NCBI RefSeq assembly: GCF_019801965.1
Contig: NZ_JAHVIA010000001.1
Coordinates: 620,001 to 684,000 of the forward strand
Direction of reading: 5' to 3'
DNA: 64,000 nucleotides
Source: Salipiger bermudensis
Lineage (GTDB): Bacteria > Pseudomonadota > Alphaproteobacteria > Rhodobacterales > Rhodobacteraceae
Numbering within the stretch: the first letter of the stretch is position 1; every line of letters begins with the position of its first letter. This document shows positions 27,481 to 38,825 of this stretch, piece by piece. Position numbers and translations under genes: made by a program. The notes below the pieces were generated by a model that worked only from the letters and a program-made list of their open reading frames with translations, did no database searches and was not told where the DNA came from.

Positions 27481-28431
27481 GTGAAACGTCTGACACTACT
27501 GGTGATCGCGGCGGCGCTGGCCTGGTCGGCCTACTGGGGCTGGTCGGCCTGGATGCAGCGCAGTGCCATCGAGGCCTGGTTCGAAGACCGGCGCGAGGAC
27601 GGCTGGGAAGCCTCCTACGAGGATCTCGCGGTGCGCGGCTTCCCGAACCGGCTCGACACCACCTTTACCGACCTCCTGCTGGCCGATCCCGAGACCGAAA
27701 CCGTCTGGGAGGCGCCGTTCCTGCAAGTGCTGCAGGTGGTTTACAACCGCGACCACGTGATCGTGGCCTTCCCGGAAACCCAGGTCCTGACCCGCGACGG
27801 CGCGCGCCACGAGATCAGCTCGGAGGGCCTGCGCGCGAGTGTCGTGCGCGACGGCGAGGCGCTGCTGCGCGCCAATGCCGAGGCGGGGCTGCTCAACATC
27901 TCCGGCGAGGCACCGCTGGCGCTGCGCGACCTGACCGCCGCGATCGGCCGCGCCGAGGACAATGACCGGCGCTACCGCATCGCGGTCAATGCCGAGGGCA
28001 TCGCCACCGGCGGGGCGGCGCTGCCCGGCGGCAGCGAGGACGGGCTGGAGCTTGACGCGCATGTGATGCTGGCCGAGCCGCTCTCGCTCGGTGCCGCGGG
28101 CGAACCGCGCCTGACGAGGATCGAGATCGCCCGGGCCGAGATCGGCAAGGACGCGCTGCGCCTGGCCGCCACCGGCGACATGGAGGTCGACGAGGACGGC
28201 TATCCCGAGGGCGAGCTGTCGCTGCGGGTGGAGAACGTGGCCGAGGCCATCGAGGCCGAGCGCCGCGCCGGGCGCGTGCCCGAGGAGCTGCTGGCGCTGA
28301 TCGAAGGCGGGGCGCAGCTGCTCGCGGGGCTCTCGGGGCGGCGCGACACCATCGACGTCACCTTCGAGTTCCGCGACCGCAGGGCCTGGCTCGGCATCCT
28401 TCCGATCGGCCCCGCCCCGCAACTGCGCTGA
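27481..28431 (+). CDS. DUF2125 protein (GTG start)
   Basis: The 316-residue protein starts at GTG 27481 after a GGGGGGAG site, giving VKRLTLLVIAAALAWSAYWGW as a membrane anchor or signal peptide. The remainder is a beta-rich exported domain recognisable as DUF2125 (GFPNRLDTTF, AFPETQVLTRDG, LSLRVENVAEAIEAERRAG). Function is unknown; the domain is common in alphaproteobacteria and is likely periplasmic. The frame is open further upstream without a good start. A 26-base palindrome follows 12 bases after the stop. Confidence 0.78.
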   Translation: MKRLTLLVIAAALAWSAYWGWSAWMQRSAIEAWFEDRREDGWEASYEDLAVRGFPNRLDTTFTDLLLADPETETVWEAPFLQVLQVVYNRDHVIVAFPETQVLTRDGARHEISSEGLRASVVRDGEALLRANAEAGLLNISGEAPLALRDLTAAIGRAEDNDRRYRIAVNAEGIATGGAALPGGSEDGLELDAHVMLAEPLSLGAAGEPRLTRIEIARAEIGKDALRLAATGDMEVDEDGYPEGELSLRVENVAEAIEAERRAGRVPEELLALIEGGAQLLAGLSGRRDTIDVTFEFRDRRAWLGILPIGPAPQLR

Positions 28432-28442
28432 CCGCCCGGGCG

Positions 28443-28468
28443 CAAGAAAATTCGTACGAATTTTCTTG
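28443..28468 (+). terminator. 26-base perfect palindrome after the DUF2125 gene
   Basis: Left half CAAGAAAATTCGT and its exact complement, with the same flanks (GGCG before, GC after) as the palindrome at 23643-23666. Both lie about 10 bases after a stop codon. A terminator role is likely; the shared sequence marks them as one repeat family. Confidence 0.65.
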
Positions 28469-28502
28469 GCTTCGACCGTCTCGTCGAGCGCGTGGGCGGC
28501 TC

Positions 28503-28544
28503 GGCCGTCCACTGGACGCCCCGCCACTTGTCAGCGGTTCGCGC
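28503..28544. repeat. 42-base direct repeat, copy 1
   Basis: Matches copy 2 at 28587-28628 at 41 of 42 positions; the copies are exactly 84 bases apart with a 42-base spacer. It contains the near-palindrome GTCCACTGGAC. Confidence 0.85.
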
Positions 28545-28586
28545 ACGCCCTCAGGGGCCGGCGCCTGGCGGCGCTTCCGGTCGCCG

Positions 28587-28628
28587 GGCCGTCCACTGGA
28601 CGCCCCGCCGCTTGTCAGCGGTTCGCGC
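28587..28628. repeat. 42-base direct repeat, copy 2 (overlaps the adenosyltransferase stop)
   Basis: The copy covers the last codons and the stop of the adenosyltransferase gene, so copy 1 looks like a duplicated gene end. See copy 1 for identity and spacing. Confidence 0.85.
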
Positions 28629-29187
28629 CCGGAACCCACAACACGTCGGCGCGGCCATCGTCGTTGGCGATGCGCGAGGCAACGAAGAACCAGTCGCTGA
28701 GGCGGTTGAGATATTTCACCGCGTGCTCGTTGACCTCCTCGAGCGAGGCCAGTTCGACCGAGCGGCGCTCGGCACGACGGGCCACGGTGCGGCACTGGTG
28801 CAGATGCGCCGAAACCGCCGAACCGCCGGGCAGCACGAAGCTGCGCAGCGGCTCGAGCTTCGTGTTCATCGCGTCGATCTCTTCCTCGAGGCGGTCGACC
28901 TGCCGCGCCACCATGCGCAGCACCGGGTAGCCGGCCTCGGCATCCTTGGCCATGTCGGGCCGCCCGAGATCGGCGCCAAGATCGAAGAGATCGTTCTGTA
29001 TCCGTGAGAGCGCCGCGTCGAGATCGGCCTCGGCGTGCAGCCGGGTCACGCCCAGGACCGAGTTCAGCTCGTCGACGGTGCCGTAGGCCTCGACCCGGGG
29101 ATTGTATTTCGGCACGCGGGAGCCATCGACCAAGGCGGTCTCTCCCTTGTCGCCGGTGCGGGTGTAAATCTTGCTCAGGACAACCAT
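28615..29187 (-). CDS. pduO: Cob(I)alamin adenosyltransferase, PduO type
   Basis: The enzyme adds the 5'-deoxyadenosyl group of ATP to cob(I)alamin to make coenzyme B12. The 190-residue product has the ATP-binding N-terminus KIYTRTGDKGETAL, the PNFLVLPGG-like block (RSFVLPGGS) and the cobalamin-side motif CRTVARRAERR with YLNRLSDWFFVASR. Length is typical. It begins two bases after the stop of the HIG1-type gene, an arrangement familiar in Rhodobacteraceae. Its last codons lie within a duplicated 42-base repeat. Confidence 0.92.
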   Translation of the reverse strand: MVVLSKIYTRTGDKGETALVDGSRVPKYNPRVEAYGTVDELNSVLGVTRLHAEADLDAALSRIQNDLFDLGADLGRPDMAKDAEAGYPVLRMVARQVDRLEEEIDAMNTKLEPLRSFVLPGGSAVSAHLHQCRTVARRAERRSVELASLEEVNEHAVKYLNRLSDWFFVASRIANDDGRADVLWVPGANR

Positions 29188-29189
29188 TC

Positions 29190-29393
29190 TCAGCTTCCTC
29201 CGCGGATCAGGACGAACAGGATGATCAGCACCACCGCGATGAATTGCGCGATGATGCGCCAGCGCATCGCCTTGTTCGCGTATTTCTTGTTGAACTCGCC
29301 ACCCCGGGCGAAGGAGCCGATGCCGAACAACAGGATTCCGACCACCGCTAGCATGGCGATGGCCATCACGATGAACAGGGGATCGTCTTTCAT
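29190..29393 (-). CDS. Twin transmembrane helix small protein (HIG1-like)
   Basis: This 67-residue protein has two helices (about residues 6-25 and 47-63) joined by the basic loop RGGEFNKKYANKAMRWR, the pattern of the HIG1 domain. HIG1 proteins associate with respiratory supercomplexes in mitochondria; a similar role in alphaproteobacteria is plausible but not shown here. The ATG at 29393 follows GGAGGAGG. It is in an operon with the adenosyltransferase gene. Confidence 0.85.
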   Translation of the reverse strand: MKDDPLFIVMAIAMLAVVGILLFGIGSFARGGEFNKKYANKAMRWRIIAQFIAVVLIILFVLIRGGS

Positions 29394-29453
29394 TGTCACC
29401 TCCTCCGGGGCTTTGCCCGTGACATAGCCGCTCGGGCGGAAAAAGCGAACCGG

Positions 29454-30287
29454 TTATCGGGCGCGGTCGATCAGCGCATCCAGCGCGCCGGTGGGCAGCA
29501 GGCGGCGCAGACGGCCCATGAGATGGGTGGGAAAGGTCACGTAGTAGCGCGGGCGCGGCGTCGGGTGCTCGAGCGCATGCACCAGCTTGGCGGTCACGGC
29601 GGAGGCCGGCAGCTCGAAGCGGTCCTTCGAGGGCGCGGCGTAGAGGCGCTTGAGCAGTGAGGCCTCATATTGCGCGGCGCGCGGCGAGGCACGCCAGTCG
29701 ATCCATTTCTCGAAATACGGCACCGAGTTGGCCCGGATGCGCGAAGTGATCGGACCGGGCTCGATCAGGATGATCTCGATCGGCGTGTCGCGCATCTCGA
29801 TGCGCAGCACATCCGTAAGCCCCTCGAGCGCGTATTTCGTCGCGACATAGGCGCCGCGCCACGGCATCGGCACCAGCCCCAGCACCGAGGAGCAGTTCAC
29901 GATGCGGCCGTGTCCCTGCCGGCGCATCACCGGGATCACCGCGCGGGTCAGCTCGTGCCAGCCGAAGAGGTTGCCCTCGAATATCTCGCGCAGCGCACCG
30001 GTGGGCAGATCCTCGGTGGCGCCGGGGATGCCGAAGGCACCGTTGTTGTAGAGCGCATCCAGCGTGCCGCCGGTGGCCTCGAGCACCTCGCCCAGCGCGC
30101 GATGGATGCTGGCCTCGTCGGTGTAATCGAGCTGCGGGCTCTCGAAACCCTCCTCGCGCAGCCGCGCGCAATCCTTCTCCTGTCGGCAGGAGGCGAAGAC
30201 CCGCCAGCCCCGCTCGCGCAACCCGTGCGCGGCGTCATGCCCGATGCCCGAGGAGCAGCCTGTGATGAGGATCGTCTTGCCGGTCAT
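29454..30287 (-). CDS. Short-chain dehydrogenase/reductase (SDR family)
   Basis: The 277-residue NAD(P)-dependent oxidoreductase has the classical SDR features: ILITGCSSGIGHDAAHGL at residues 5-22, NNG in LYNNGAFGIPG, catalytic Ser in VNCSSVLGLVPM and the YxxxK site YVATKYALEGL. It has a longer C-terminus than minimal SDRs. The substrate is unknown; retinol- and ketosteroid-type SDRs look similar. It is on the same strand as the HIG1-type gene, 60 bases upstream of it. Confidence 0.85.
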   Translation of the reverse strand: MTGKTILITGCSSGIGHDAAHGLRERGWRVFASCRQEKDCARLREEGFESPQLDYTDEASIHRALGEVLEATGGTLDALYNNGAFGIPGATEDLPTGALREIFEGNLFGWHELTRAVIPVMRRQGHGRIVNCSSVLGLVPMPWRGAYVATKYALEGLTDVLRIEMRDTPIEIILIEPGPITSRIRANSVPYFEKWIDWRASPRAAQYEASLLKRLYAAPSKDRFELPASAVTAKLVHALEHPTPRPRYYVTFPTHLMGRLRRLLPTGALDALIDRAR

Positions 30288-30346
30288 GCGCGCCCTTTCC
30301 TGCTCTGCGCCGGGTAGATCATGGCGCAGGGCAGATCAAGCGGCGC

Positions 30347-30961
30347 TCAGTTGGCGGCGCGCAGGAAGCGGGCGGACATCCAGCCGACGCGGTTGGTCTC
30401 GAGCACCTGCAGCTTCACCCAGCCCTCGCCGGGATCGGCCAGCACCTCGACCTCGTCGCCACGGCGCAGCTGGCTGACCACCGGGAAGCCGGTGCTCGGA
30501 CCGTTGCGCATGTTGACGACGTTGCCGGTGACGCGGCGCAGGTCGAGCTCGGGCGCAAGGACCGGCTCGGGCTCGGCCCCGAAGACCACGCGCTCGACGG
30601 TCGCGCCTTCAACGGTGGCGTCGCTGCGGGTGTCGAGCGCCGCGACCTCGACGGCCTTCTCAGGCTCGACCGCGGGCTGCGGAACCGCGGCGGCGGAGGC
30701 CAGCGTCACGCCGAGCTTGTCCACCGCGGGCCGATCGGCCTTGGCCTGCGTGGCAGCGGCGGGCGCCACGGTGGTGAGATCGACGGTCTCGGCGCGGGCC
30801 GCTTCCGCGGCGAGCATCTCGTCCGACTCGGCCGATGCGAAATCGATGGTGGGCAGGTTGACGGTCTGGGTGCCGGGCTCAAATTCGGCGCCGCCGGACA
30901 TCTCGTACCATGCCAGCGAAAGAAACCCGAAAGTCATGACAATAAAAACGAACCGCGTCAT
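30347..30961 (-). CDS. SH3b-domain membrane-anchored protein
   Basis: The 204-residue protein starts with a hydrophobic anchor (MTRFVFIVMTFGFLSLAWYEM), followed by about 110 residues rich in Ala, Val and Glu that look disordered. It ends in a bacterial SH3 domain (about 140-204; VNMRNGPSTGFPVVSQLRRGDEVEVL, then GWVKLQV and GWMSARFL). SH3b domains often bind peptidoglycan or peptides in the periplasm. AAGGAGG lies upstream of the ATG at 30961. It is divergent from parC. Confidence 0.82.
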   Translation of the reverse strand: MTRFVFIVMTFGFLSLAWYEMSGGAEFEPGTQTVNLPTIDFASAESDEMLAAEAARAETVDLTTVAPAAATQAKADRPAVDKLGVTLASAAAVPQPAVEPEKAVEVAALDTRSDATVEGATVERVVFGAEPEPVLAPELDLRRVTGNVVNMRNGPSTGFPVVSQLRRGDEVEVLADPGEGWVKLQVLETNRVGWMSARFLRAAN

Positions 30962-31144
30962 ACCGAACGGCCCTCCTTCCAATAGTGAGAATAAATCGCG
31001 TCATAAAATGAGGTCCGCGCAACGCGCACCGTTGCCCTCATCATAGCCGATTCCCGGCCGTCGCGCTCGTTCAAAGCGGAAAATTTTTCTCCGAAGGCCG
31101 CGCATCGCTTTACCGCTCCGCGCCCTGCAGGTATCTCAGCATCT

Positions 31145-33568
<2,424 letters not shown>

Positions 33569-33655
33569 TCCGATCTTGCCCTGCCCCCGCCGGTTTCCGC
33601 CCGGGGGCAGAGCGTGTAGCCTGCCCGCACGCGGAGGCGACAGGAAGATTTCAGC

Positions 33656-34861
33656 ATGGATGACGGCAATTTCGGCCACGGCGAGTATACCGGTGACGGC
33701 AAGGCGCTGTTCTGGCTGGCGCTGCGCACCGGGCTCCTGACCCTGCTCACCCTCGGCATCTACCGCTTCTGGGGCAAGACTCGGATCCGCCGCTACATCT
33801 GGTCCTCGGGCCGGCTCGAGGGCTCGCGCTTCGAATATACCGGCACCGGGCTGGAGAAATTCCTCGGCTTCCTGCTCGCGGTGGTGTTCCTCGCGGTCTA
33901 TCTCGGGCTGATCCAGATCCTGCTGTTCTGGTTCGGCATGACGCTCTTTGCCGAGCCGCAGAGCCCCGAACAGGCGCTGGCGCAGGGCGCCGGGGTCTCG
34001 CTCTCCGCGGTGGCGCTGCTGCCATTCATCTTCTTCGCGATCTACCGTGCCCGGCGCTACAAGATGGCCCGCACCCGCTGGCGCGGCATCCGCTTCGGCA
34101 TGGAGAAAGCCGCCTGGGGCTACGCGGTCCGGGCGCTGGGATACTGGGCGCTGACCCTGCTCTCGCTGGGGCTGCTGACCCCGCTGATGACCTTCCGGCT
34201 CGAGAAATACATGGCCGACCGCAGCTGGTTCGGCACCGCGCGTTTCGAGCAGCAGGGCACGTGGACGGCGCTCTACGGCTGCATGCGGCAGATCTTCGTG
34301 GCGCTGGCGCTGCTGGCCTGCGGCGGGCTCGGCATCGCGCTCGGCAAGGTCGTCCTCCCGGTGCTTCTGCTGCCGGTGGGCGCGGTCTGGCTGGTGATCG
34401 GGGTGATCTCCTACCGCGTGCAGAGCTTCGCCTACCTGTCGCGCAACAAGATGCTGGGCGGCAAGGTCGCCTTCCACGCCCACCCCCGCACCCAGACGGT
34501 GATCGGCACCTACGTCGTCGGCGCGCTGCTGCTGGGCCTCGGGCTTTCGGTGGCCACCGGGATCTTCGGCGGCATCGCCGCCTTCGCGCTCTCGGGGCTC
34601 GATTTCGAGAGCCTCGAGCCCGGCTTCCACCCCGGCATGATCCCGCCCGTGCTGATCACTGCCGCCGGCTACCTGCTGACCCTGATCGCCGCCCGCGCCG
34701 GCGCTCTGGCGCTGATCACCCAGCCGATCCTCAGGCACTACGTGACCACCGTCACGGTCATCAACCTGCCGGCGCTGGCGCAGATCCGCCAGCGCGCCGC
34801 CGATACCGGCGCCGATGCCGAGGGCTTTGCCGACGCGCTCGATATCGGCGGGGCGATCTGA
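33656..34861 (+). CDS. DUF898 (YjgN-type) polytopic membrane protein
   Basis: The 401-residue protein has repeated blocks with paired membrane helices and RFWGKTRIRRYIWSSGRLEGS, RARRYKMARTRWRGIRFGM and AYLSRNKMLGGKVAFH, each with the basic R-x-Y pattern of DUF898. The first domain starts GEYTGDGKALFWLALRTGLLTLLTLGIYRFW. Function is unknown. It ends five bases before an M48 protease gene, so the two are surely co-transcribed; such pairs recur in proteobacteria and suggest a joint envelope job. Confidence 0.85.
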   Translation: MDDGNFGHGEYTGDGKALFWLALRTGLLTLLTLGIYRFWGKTRIRRYIWSSGRLEGSRFEYTGTGLEKFLGFLLAVVFLAVYLGLIQILLFWFGMTLFAEPQSPEQALAQGAGVSLSAVALLPFIFFAIYRARRYKMARTRWRGIRFGMEKAAWGYAVRALGYWALTLLSLGLLTPLMTFRLEKYMADRSWFGTARFEQQGTWTALYGCMRQIFVALALLACGGLGIALGKVVLPVLLLPVGAVWLVIGVISYRVQSFAYLSRNKMLGGKVAFHAHPRTQTVIGTYVVGALLLGLGLSVATGIFGGIAAFALSGLDFESLEPGFHPGMIPPVLITAAGYLLTLIAARAGALALITQPILRHYVTTVTVINLPALAQIRQRAADTGADAEGFADALDIGGAI

Positions 34862-34866
34862 GCGCG

Positions 34867-36015
34867 ATGCAGGGCGCGGCGCATCTCTATGACGGCCACT
34901 CGGCGGCACGGCACCCGGTCGAGGTGGCACTCTCGCGCGAACGGCAGGCGCTGGTCATCACCGGCGAGGGGCTGGCGGCACCGCTGGTCTGGCCGCTGCA
35001 GGATCTGCGGGCGCTGCACGACCATGCCGATGACGGCCAGCTCATCCTCACCCGCCATCTCGAGACCGAGGACGAATCGCTGCGCGACACCGCCCGGCTG
35101 GTGGTCGAAGACGCCGAGATGGTCGCCTGGCTGCGCCGGACCCGGCCCCGGCTCGCCCGCCGCGACCTGCGCGAGGGCACCTGGCGGCGCATCGGGCTGC
35201 GTGCCGGCGGGGCGCTGGCCGCCGTCTTGCTGATGATCTTCGTGATCCTGCCGGCCCTCGCCGGCACCCTGTCGCGGCTGATCCCGGTCGAGAAGGAGAT
35301 CGCCTTTGGCCGCGGGGTGAAGGCCCAGATCGAGCGCGTCTTCGGCGCCACCGAGGCCGGCGCGCTCGACTGCTCCGCCCCCGATGGCACGGCGGCGCTG
35401 GAGCGCATGGTGGCGCGGCTGACCGAGGGGCAGGAGATCGGCTACCCGCTCGAGATCAGCGTGATCGACCACAAGATGATGAACGCCTTCGCGGTTCCGG
35501 GCGGCCAGATCGTGGTGATGCGGGGCCTGCTCGAAGGCGCGGGAGACCCCGACATGGTGGCCGCCGTGCTGGCCCACGAGATCGGCCACGTGGTCCATCG
35601 CGACCCGACGCGCAACGCCCTGCGCACCGCCGGCTCGGTCGGACTTTTGGGACTCCTGTTCGGCGATTTCACCGGCGGCGCGGCGACGGTTCTGCTGGCC
35701 GAGCGCATGATCAGCGCGAGTTACAGCCAGGAGGCCGAGGCCGAGGCAGATACCTATGCGGTCGAGATGCTGCGCTCAGCCGGGCTGCCGCCATCGGCGC
35801 TCGGCGACATGTTCGAGCGGTTTCGCGAAGAATATGGCGATGTCGAGGGCGCGATGGCGCATTTCGCCTCCCACCCGCGACTCAGCGATCGCATCGCGGC
35901 GGCCGGCGCGGCGGCGTCGGGCGACTCACCTCACCGTCCGTCGCTCGCGCCGGAAGAGTGGCGCGCGCTACAGAATATTTGCGACATTCGCGCCAATACA
36001 CGGGACGCCGGCTGA
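34867..36015 (+). CDS. M48 family zinc metallopeptidase, membrane-anchored
   Basis: The 382-residue protein has a cytoplasmic-type N-terminal domain (1-105), a membrane helix at 112-135 and a gluzincin protease domain. The zinc site is HEIGH (237-241) with the third ligand in SQEAEAEADTYA (about E291), and a FASHPRLSDRI tail typical of BepA/LoiP-like peptidases. These proteases handle misfolded or surplus membrane and periplasmic proteins. It follows the DUF898 gene by five bases. About 170 bases after the stop hold no gene; the etfB promoter should be there. Confidence 0.87.
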   Translation: MQGAAHLYDGHSAARHPVEVALSRERQALVITGEGLAAPLVWPLQDLRALHDHADDGQLILTRHLETEDESLRDTARLVVEDAEMVAWLRRTRPRLARRDLREGTWRRIGLRAGGALAAVLLMIFVILPALAGTLSRLIPVEKEIAFGRGVKAQIERVFGATEAGALDCSAPDGTAALERMVARLTEGQEIGYPLEISVIDHKMMNAFAVPGGQIVVMRGLLEGAGDPDMVAAVLAHEIGHVVHRDPTRNALRTAGSVGLLGLLFGDFTGGAATVLLAERMISASYSQEAEAEADTYAVEMLRSAGLPPSALGDMFERFREEYGDVEGAMAHFASHPRLSDRIAAAGAAASGDSPHRPSLAPEEWRALQNICDIRANTRDAG

Positions 36016-36188
36016 CGACGCGCCGCCCGCGGGCCCGTCAGAGCGCGATTTCGGCGAAAAACGCGGCGTCTGTTAGGGCCAACATGTCGTTTTAGGCCTG
36101 TTTCCCTCGCGTCCTCTTCGCTATCACCCCCGGTGAGACAGTTTTCCAAGTCGCGCCCGACGCGACGCACTCAAGGGAGATACCGCCG

Positions 36189-36947
36189 ATGAAGGTGCTT
36201 GTGCCTGTGAAGCGCGTGATCGACTACAACGTGAAGGTTCGTGTCAAAGCGGACGGAAGCGGCGTCGATCTGGCCAACGTGAAGATGTCGATGAACCCGT
36301 TCGACGAGATCGCCGTCGAAGAGGCGATCCGCCTCAAGGAAGCCGGCAAGGCCGAGGAAGTGATCGTCGTCTCGATCGGCGTCAAGCAGGCCCAGGAAAC
36401 CCTGCGCACCGGTCTCGCCATGGGCGCTGACCGCGCCATCCTGGTGACCGCCGCCGACGACGTGCATGACGACATCGAGCCGCTGGCCGTCGCCAAGCTG
36501 CTGGCCGCCATCGTCAAGGAAGAAGAGCCGGGCCTGGTGATCTGCGGCAAGCAGGCCATCGACAACGACCTCAACGCCACCGGCCAGATGCTGGCCGCGC
36601 TGACCGGCTACGCGCAGGCGACCAACGCCAACGCGCTCGAGGTCGACGGCGACGCCGCCACCGTGGCGCGCGAGGTCGACGGCGGCCTGCAGACCATCAA
36701 GGTCAAGCTGCCCGCCATCGTCACCACCGACCTGCGCCTCAACGAGCCGCGCTACGCCTCGCTGCCCAACATCATGAAGGCGAAGAAGAAGCCGCTCGAC
36801 GAGAAGACCCCGGCCGATTACGGCGTCGACGTCTCGCCGCGTCTCGAGATCGTCAAGACCGCCGAGCCGGCAGAGCGCGCCGCCGGCATCATGGTGGGCT
36901 CGGTCGACGAGCTGGTCGAGAAACTCAAGGAAAAGGGTGCGATCTGA
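36189..36947 (+). CDS. etfB: Electron transfer flavoprotein beta subunit
   Basis: EtfB, with EtfA, accepts electrons from acyl-CoA and amine dehydrogenases and passes them to ETF-ubiquinone oxidoreductase. The 252-residue product begins [19 protein letters not shown] and has the signature [11 protein letters not shown] and the recognition-loop region [19 protein letters not shown] typical of the mitochondrial/alphaproteobacterial group I ETF. AAGGGAG lies upstream. It overlaps etfA by one base. Confidence 0.95.
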   Translation: MKVLVPVKRVIDYNVKVRVKADGSGVDLANVKMSMNPFDEIAVEEAIRLKEAGKAEEVIVVSIGVKQAQETLRTGLAMGADRAILVTAADDVHDDIEPLAVAKLLAAIVKEEEPGLVICGKQAIDNDLNATGQMLAALTGYAQATNANALEVDGDAATVAREVDGGLQTIKVKLPAIVTTDLRLNEPRYASLPNIMKAKKKPLDEKTPADYGVDVSPRLEIVKTAEPAERAAGIMVGSVDELVEKLKEKGAI

Positions 36948-37873
36948 TGGCTGTTCTCCTTATCGCAGAAATCAATGACGGCGCGCTGGCGATGGACGCC
37001 ACCGCCAAGGCCGTCTCCGCTGCCGCGCCGCTTGGCGACGTGACCGTGCTGGCCATCGGCGCAAGCGCCAAGGCCGCCGCCACCGAGGCCGCGACCATCG
37101 CCGGCGTTGCCAAGGTTCTGGTTGCCGAGGATGCGCTCTACGGTCACCGCCTGGCCGAGCCCACCGCGGCGCTGATCGTCTCGCTGGCCGGCGATTACAG
37201 CCACATCGTCGCTCCGGCGACCACCGACGCGAAGAACATCCTGCCCCGCGTGGCGGCCCTGCTCGACGTGATGGTGCTGACCGATGTCACCGCCGTGGTC
37301 GATGCCGACACCTTCGAGCGCCCGGTCTATGCCGGCAACGCGGTGCAGACCGTGAAATCGAAGGATGAGAAGAAGGTCATCACCTTCCGCACCTCGACCT
37401 TCGAAGCCGCCGCAACCGGTGGCTCCGCCGCTGTCGAAGACATCGCCGCAGCCGAGGATCCGGCGCTCTCCGAGTGGGTCGAGGACAAGGTTGCCGAGAG
37501 CGACCGTCCCGAGCTGACCTCCGCCAAGATCGTCGTCTCCGGCGGCCGCGGCGTGGGCTCGGAAGAGGATTTCGCGATCATCGAGAAGCTCGCCGACAAG
37601 CTCGGCGCCGCCGTGGGTGCCTCGCGCGCCGCGGTCGACTCGGGCTTCGCACCGAACGACTGGCAGGTCGGCCAGACCGGCAAGGTCGTGGCTCCGGATC
37701 TCTACGTCGCCTGCGGCATCTCGGGTGCGATCCAGCACCTCGCCGGCATGAAGGACAGCAAGATCATCGTCGCGATCAACAAGGACGAAGAGGCGCCGAT
37801 CTTCCAGGTCGCCGATTTCGGCCTCGTCGCCGACCTCTTCGAAGCGGTTCCGGCGCTGACCGAGAAGGTCTGA
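36947..37873 (+). CDS. etfA: Electron transfer flavoprotein alpha subunit
   Basis: The 308-residue EtfA carries FAD in its C-terminal domain: [53 protein letters not shown] and a final [20 protein letters not shown]. The start overlaps the etfB stop (TGATG), coupling the two subunits. A strong terminator follows at 37893. Confidence 0.95.
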   Translation: MAVLLIAEINDGALAMDATAKAVSAAAPLGDVTVLAIGASAKAAATEAATIAGVAKVLVAEDALYGHRLAEPTAALIVSLAGDYSHIVAPATTDAKNILPRVAALLDVMVLTDVTAVVDADTFERPVYAGNAVQTVKSKDEKKVITFRTSTFEAAATGGSAAVEDIAAAEDPALSEWVEDKVAESDRPELTSAKIVVSGGRGVGSEEDFAIIEKLADKLGAAVGASRAAVDSGFAPNDWQVGQTGKVVAPDLYVACGISGAIQHLAGMKDSKIIVAINKDEEAPIFQVADFGLVADLFEAVPALTEKV

Positions 37874-37892
37874 GCCCCGCTCCAGAGACAGG

Positions 37893-37923
37893 AAAGGCCC
37901 GCCGGAAACGGCGGGCCTTTTTC
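37893..37923 (+). terminator. Rho-independent terminator of etfBA
   Basis: AAAGGCCCGCCG and CGGCGGGCCTTT pair perfectly around GAAA and are followed by more T. Confidence 0.92.
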
Positions 37924-38065
37924 GTTGCGCAAGCGCGCAGGGGCTCGTGCAGGGATGCAGGGCAGCTGTGCAGTCCGGTCCATTGCCGCGACGCAGCATG
38001 TGACTAGGTTTGTGCACAAGAGACGCACACACCCAGACACACCGAGACATGGAAGGACATTTCTC

Positions 38066-38638
38066 ATGGCCCTCAAACTGAAGATCATCGTCGGCAGCAC
38101 CCGCCCCGGCCGCATCGGCCCGCAGGTCGCAGCCTGGGTCGACAAGCTCGCCCGTGAACAGAACAGCTTCGACGTGGAGCTGGTGGACCTCGCCGAGGTC
38201 GGCCTGCCGCTGCTCGACGAGCCGAACCACCCGCGCGCGCAGGATTACCAGCACGAGCACACCAAGAAATGGGCCGCCACCATCGACGAGGGCGATGCCT
38301 ATATCTTCGTGACCCCGGAATATGACGGCTTCCCGCCGGCCGCGCTGGTCAATGCCATTCAGGCGCTGGCGCTGGAATGGAACCGCAAGCCCGCGGCCGT
38401 GGTGAGCTACGGCTTCGCCACCGGCGGCATGCGCTCCATGCAGGAGCTGCGCGGCCTGCTGACCAACGTCAACGTGATGCCGCTGGCGACCTCGGTCGGC
38501 CTGCCCTTCGTCTACGACATGCTCGGCGAAGACGGCGTGCTGCGCGCGCCGGAGCCGGTCAACGAGGCCGCCGCCGCGATGTTCGCCGAGATTACCGCGT
38601 GGGGCGAGGCGCTGAAGCCGACCCGCGCCGCGGCCTGA
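38066..38638 (+). CDS. NADPH-dependent FMN reductase family flavoprotein
   Basis: The 190-residue flavodoxin-like enzyme begins [21 protein letters not shown] (phosphate-binding loop GSTRPGRIG) and has [21 protein letters not shown], the FMN-site motif of the NADPH:FMN reductase/azoreductase family. It probably reduces flavins or quinones in the cytoplasm. GGAAGGA lies nine bases before the start. The gene stands alone between two terminators. Confidence 0.87.
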   Translation: MALKLKIIVGSTRPGRIGPQVAAWVDKLAREQNSFDVELVDLAEVGLPLLDEPNHPRAQDYQHEHTKKWAATIDEGDAYIFVTPEYDGFPPAALVNAIQALALEWNRKPAAVVSYGFATGGMRSMQELRGLLTNVNVMPLATSVGLPFVYDMLGEDGVLRAPEPVNEAAAAMFAEITAWGEALKPTRAAA

Positions 38639-38660
38639 GCCAGAGTTCACTCACGGAAGG

Positions 38661-38692
38661 GGGCTGTCGGAGCGATCCGGCGGCCCTTTTTC
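38661..38692 (+). terminator. Terminator of the FMN reductase gene
   Basis: GGGCTGTCGG pairs with CCGGCGGCCC (two G-U pairs) and is followed by a T-run. Confidence 0.8.
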
Positions 38693-38770
38693 GTGCGCGG
38701 CTCGCAGGCATTGCTCCGGCCTGCCTTTCGCACATCTCCTGCACGGCAAGGCGCGCCCACGATAGACGCG

Positions 38771-38804
38771 AAAAGGGCGGCCGGATCGCCCCGGCGGCCC
38801 TTTC
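38771..38804. terminator. Terminator of the polysaccharide export pair
   Basis: A 13-base stem with one mismatch (AAAGGGC... opposite ...GCCCTTT) lies about 20 bases after the KpsE-like stop. Its left arm is an inverted copy of 38671-38690 with two mismatches, so the two convergent terminators appear related. Confidence 0.75.
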
Positions 38805-38825
38805 GCTTGGAGCCCTTTCTGCCTC

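Noticed and set aside
28503-28628. CRISPR array
   Set aside because: Only two repeat units with a 42-base spacer, one overlapping a gene end, and no cas genes.
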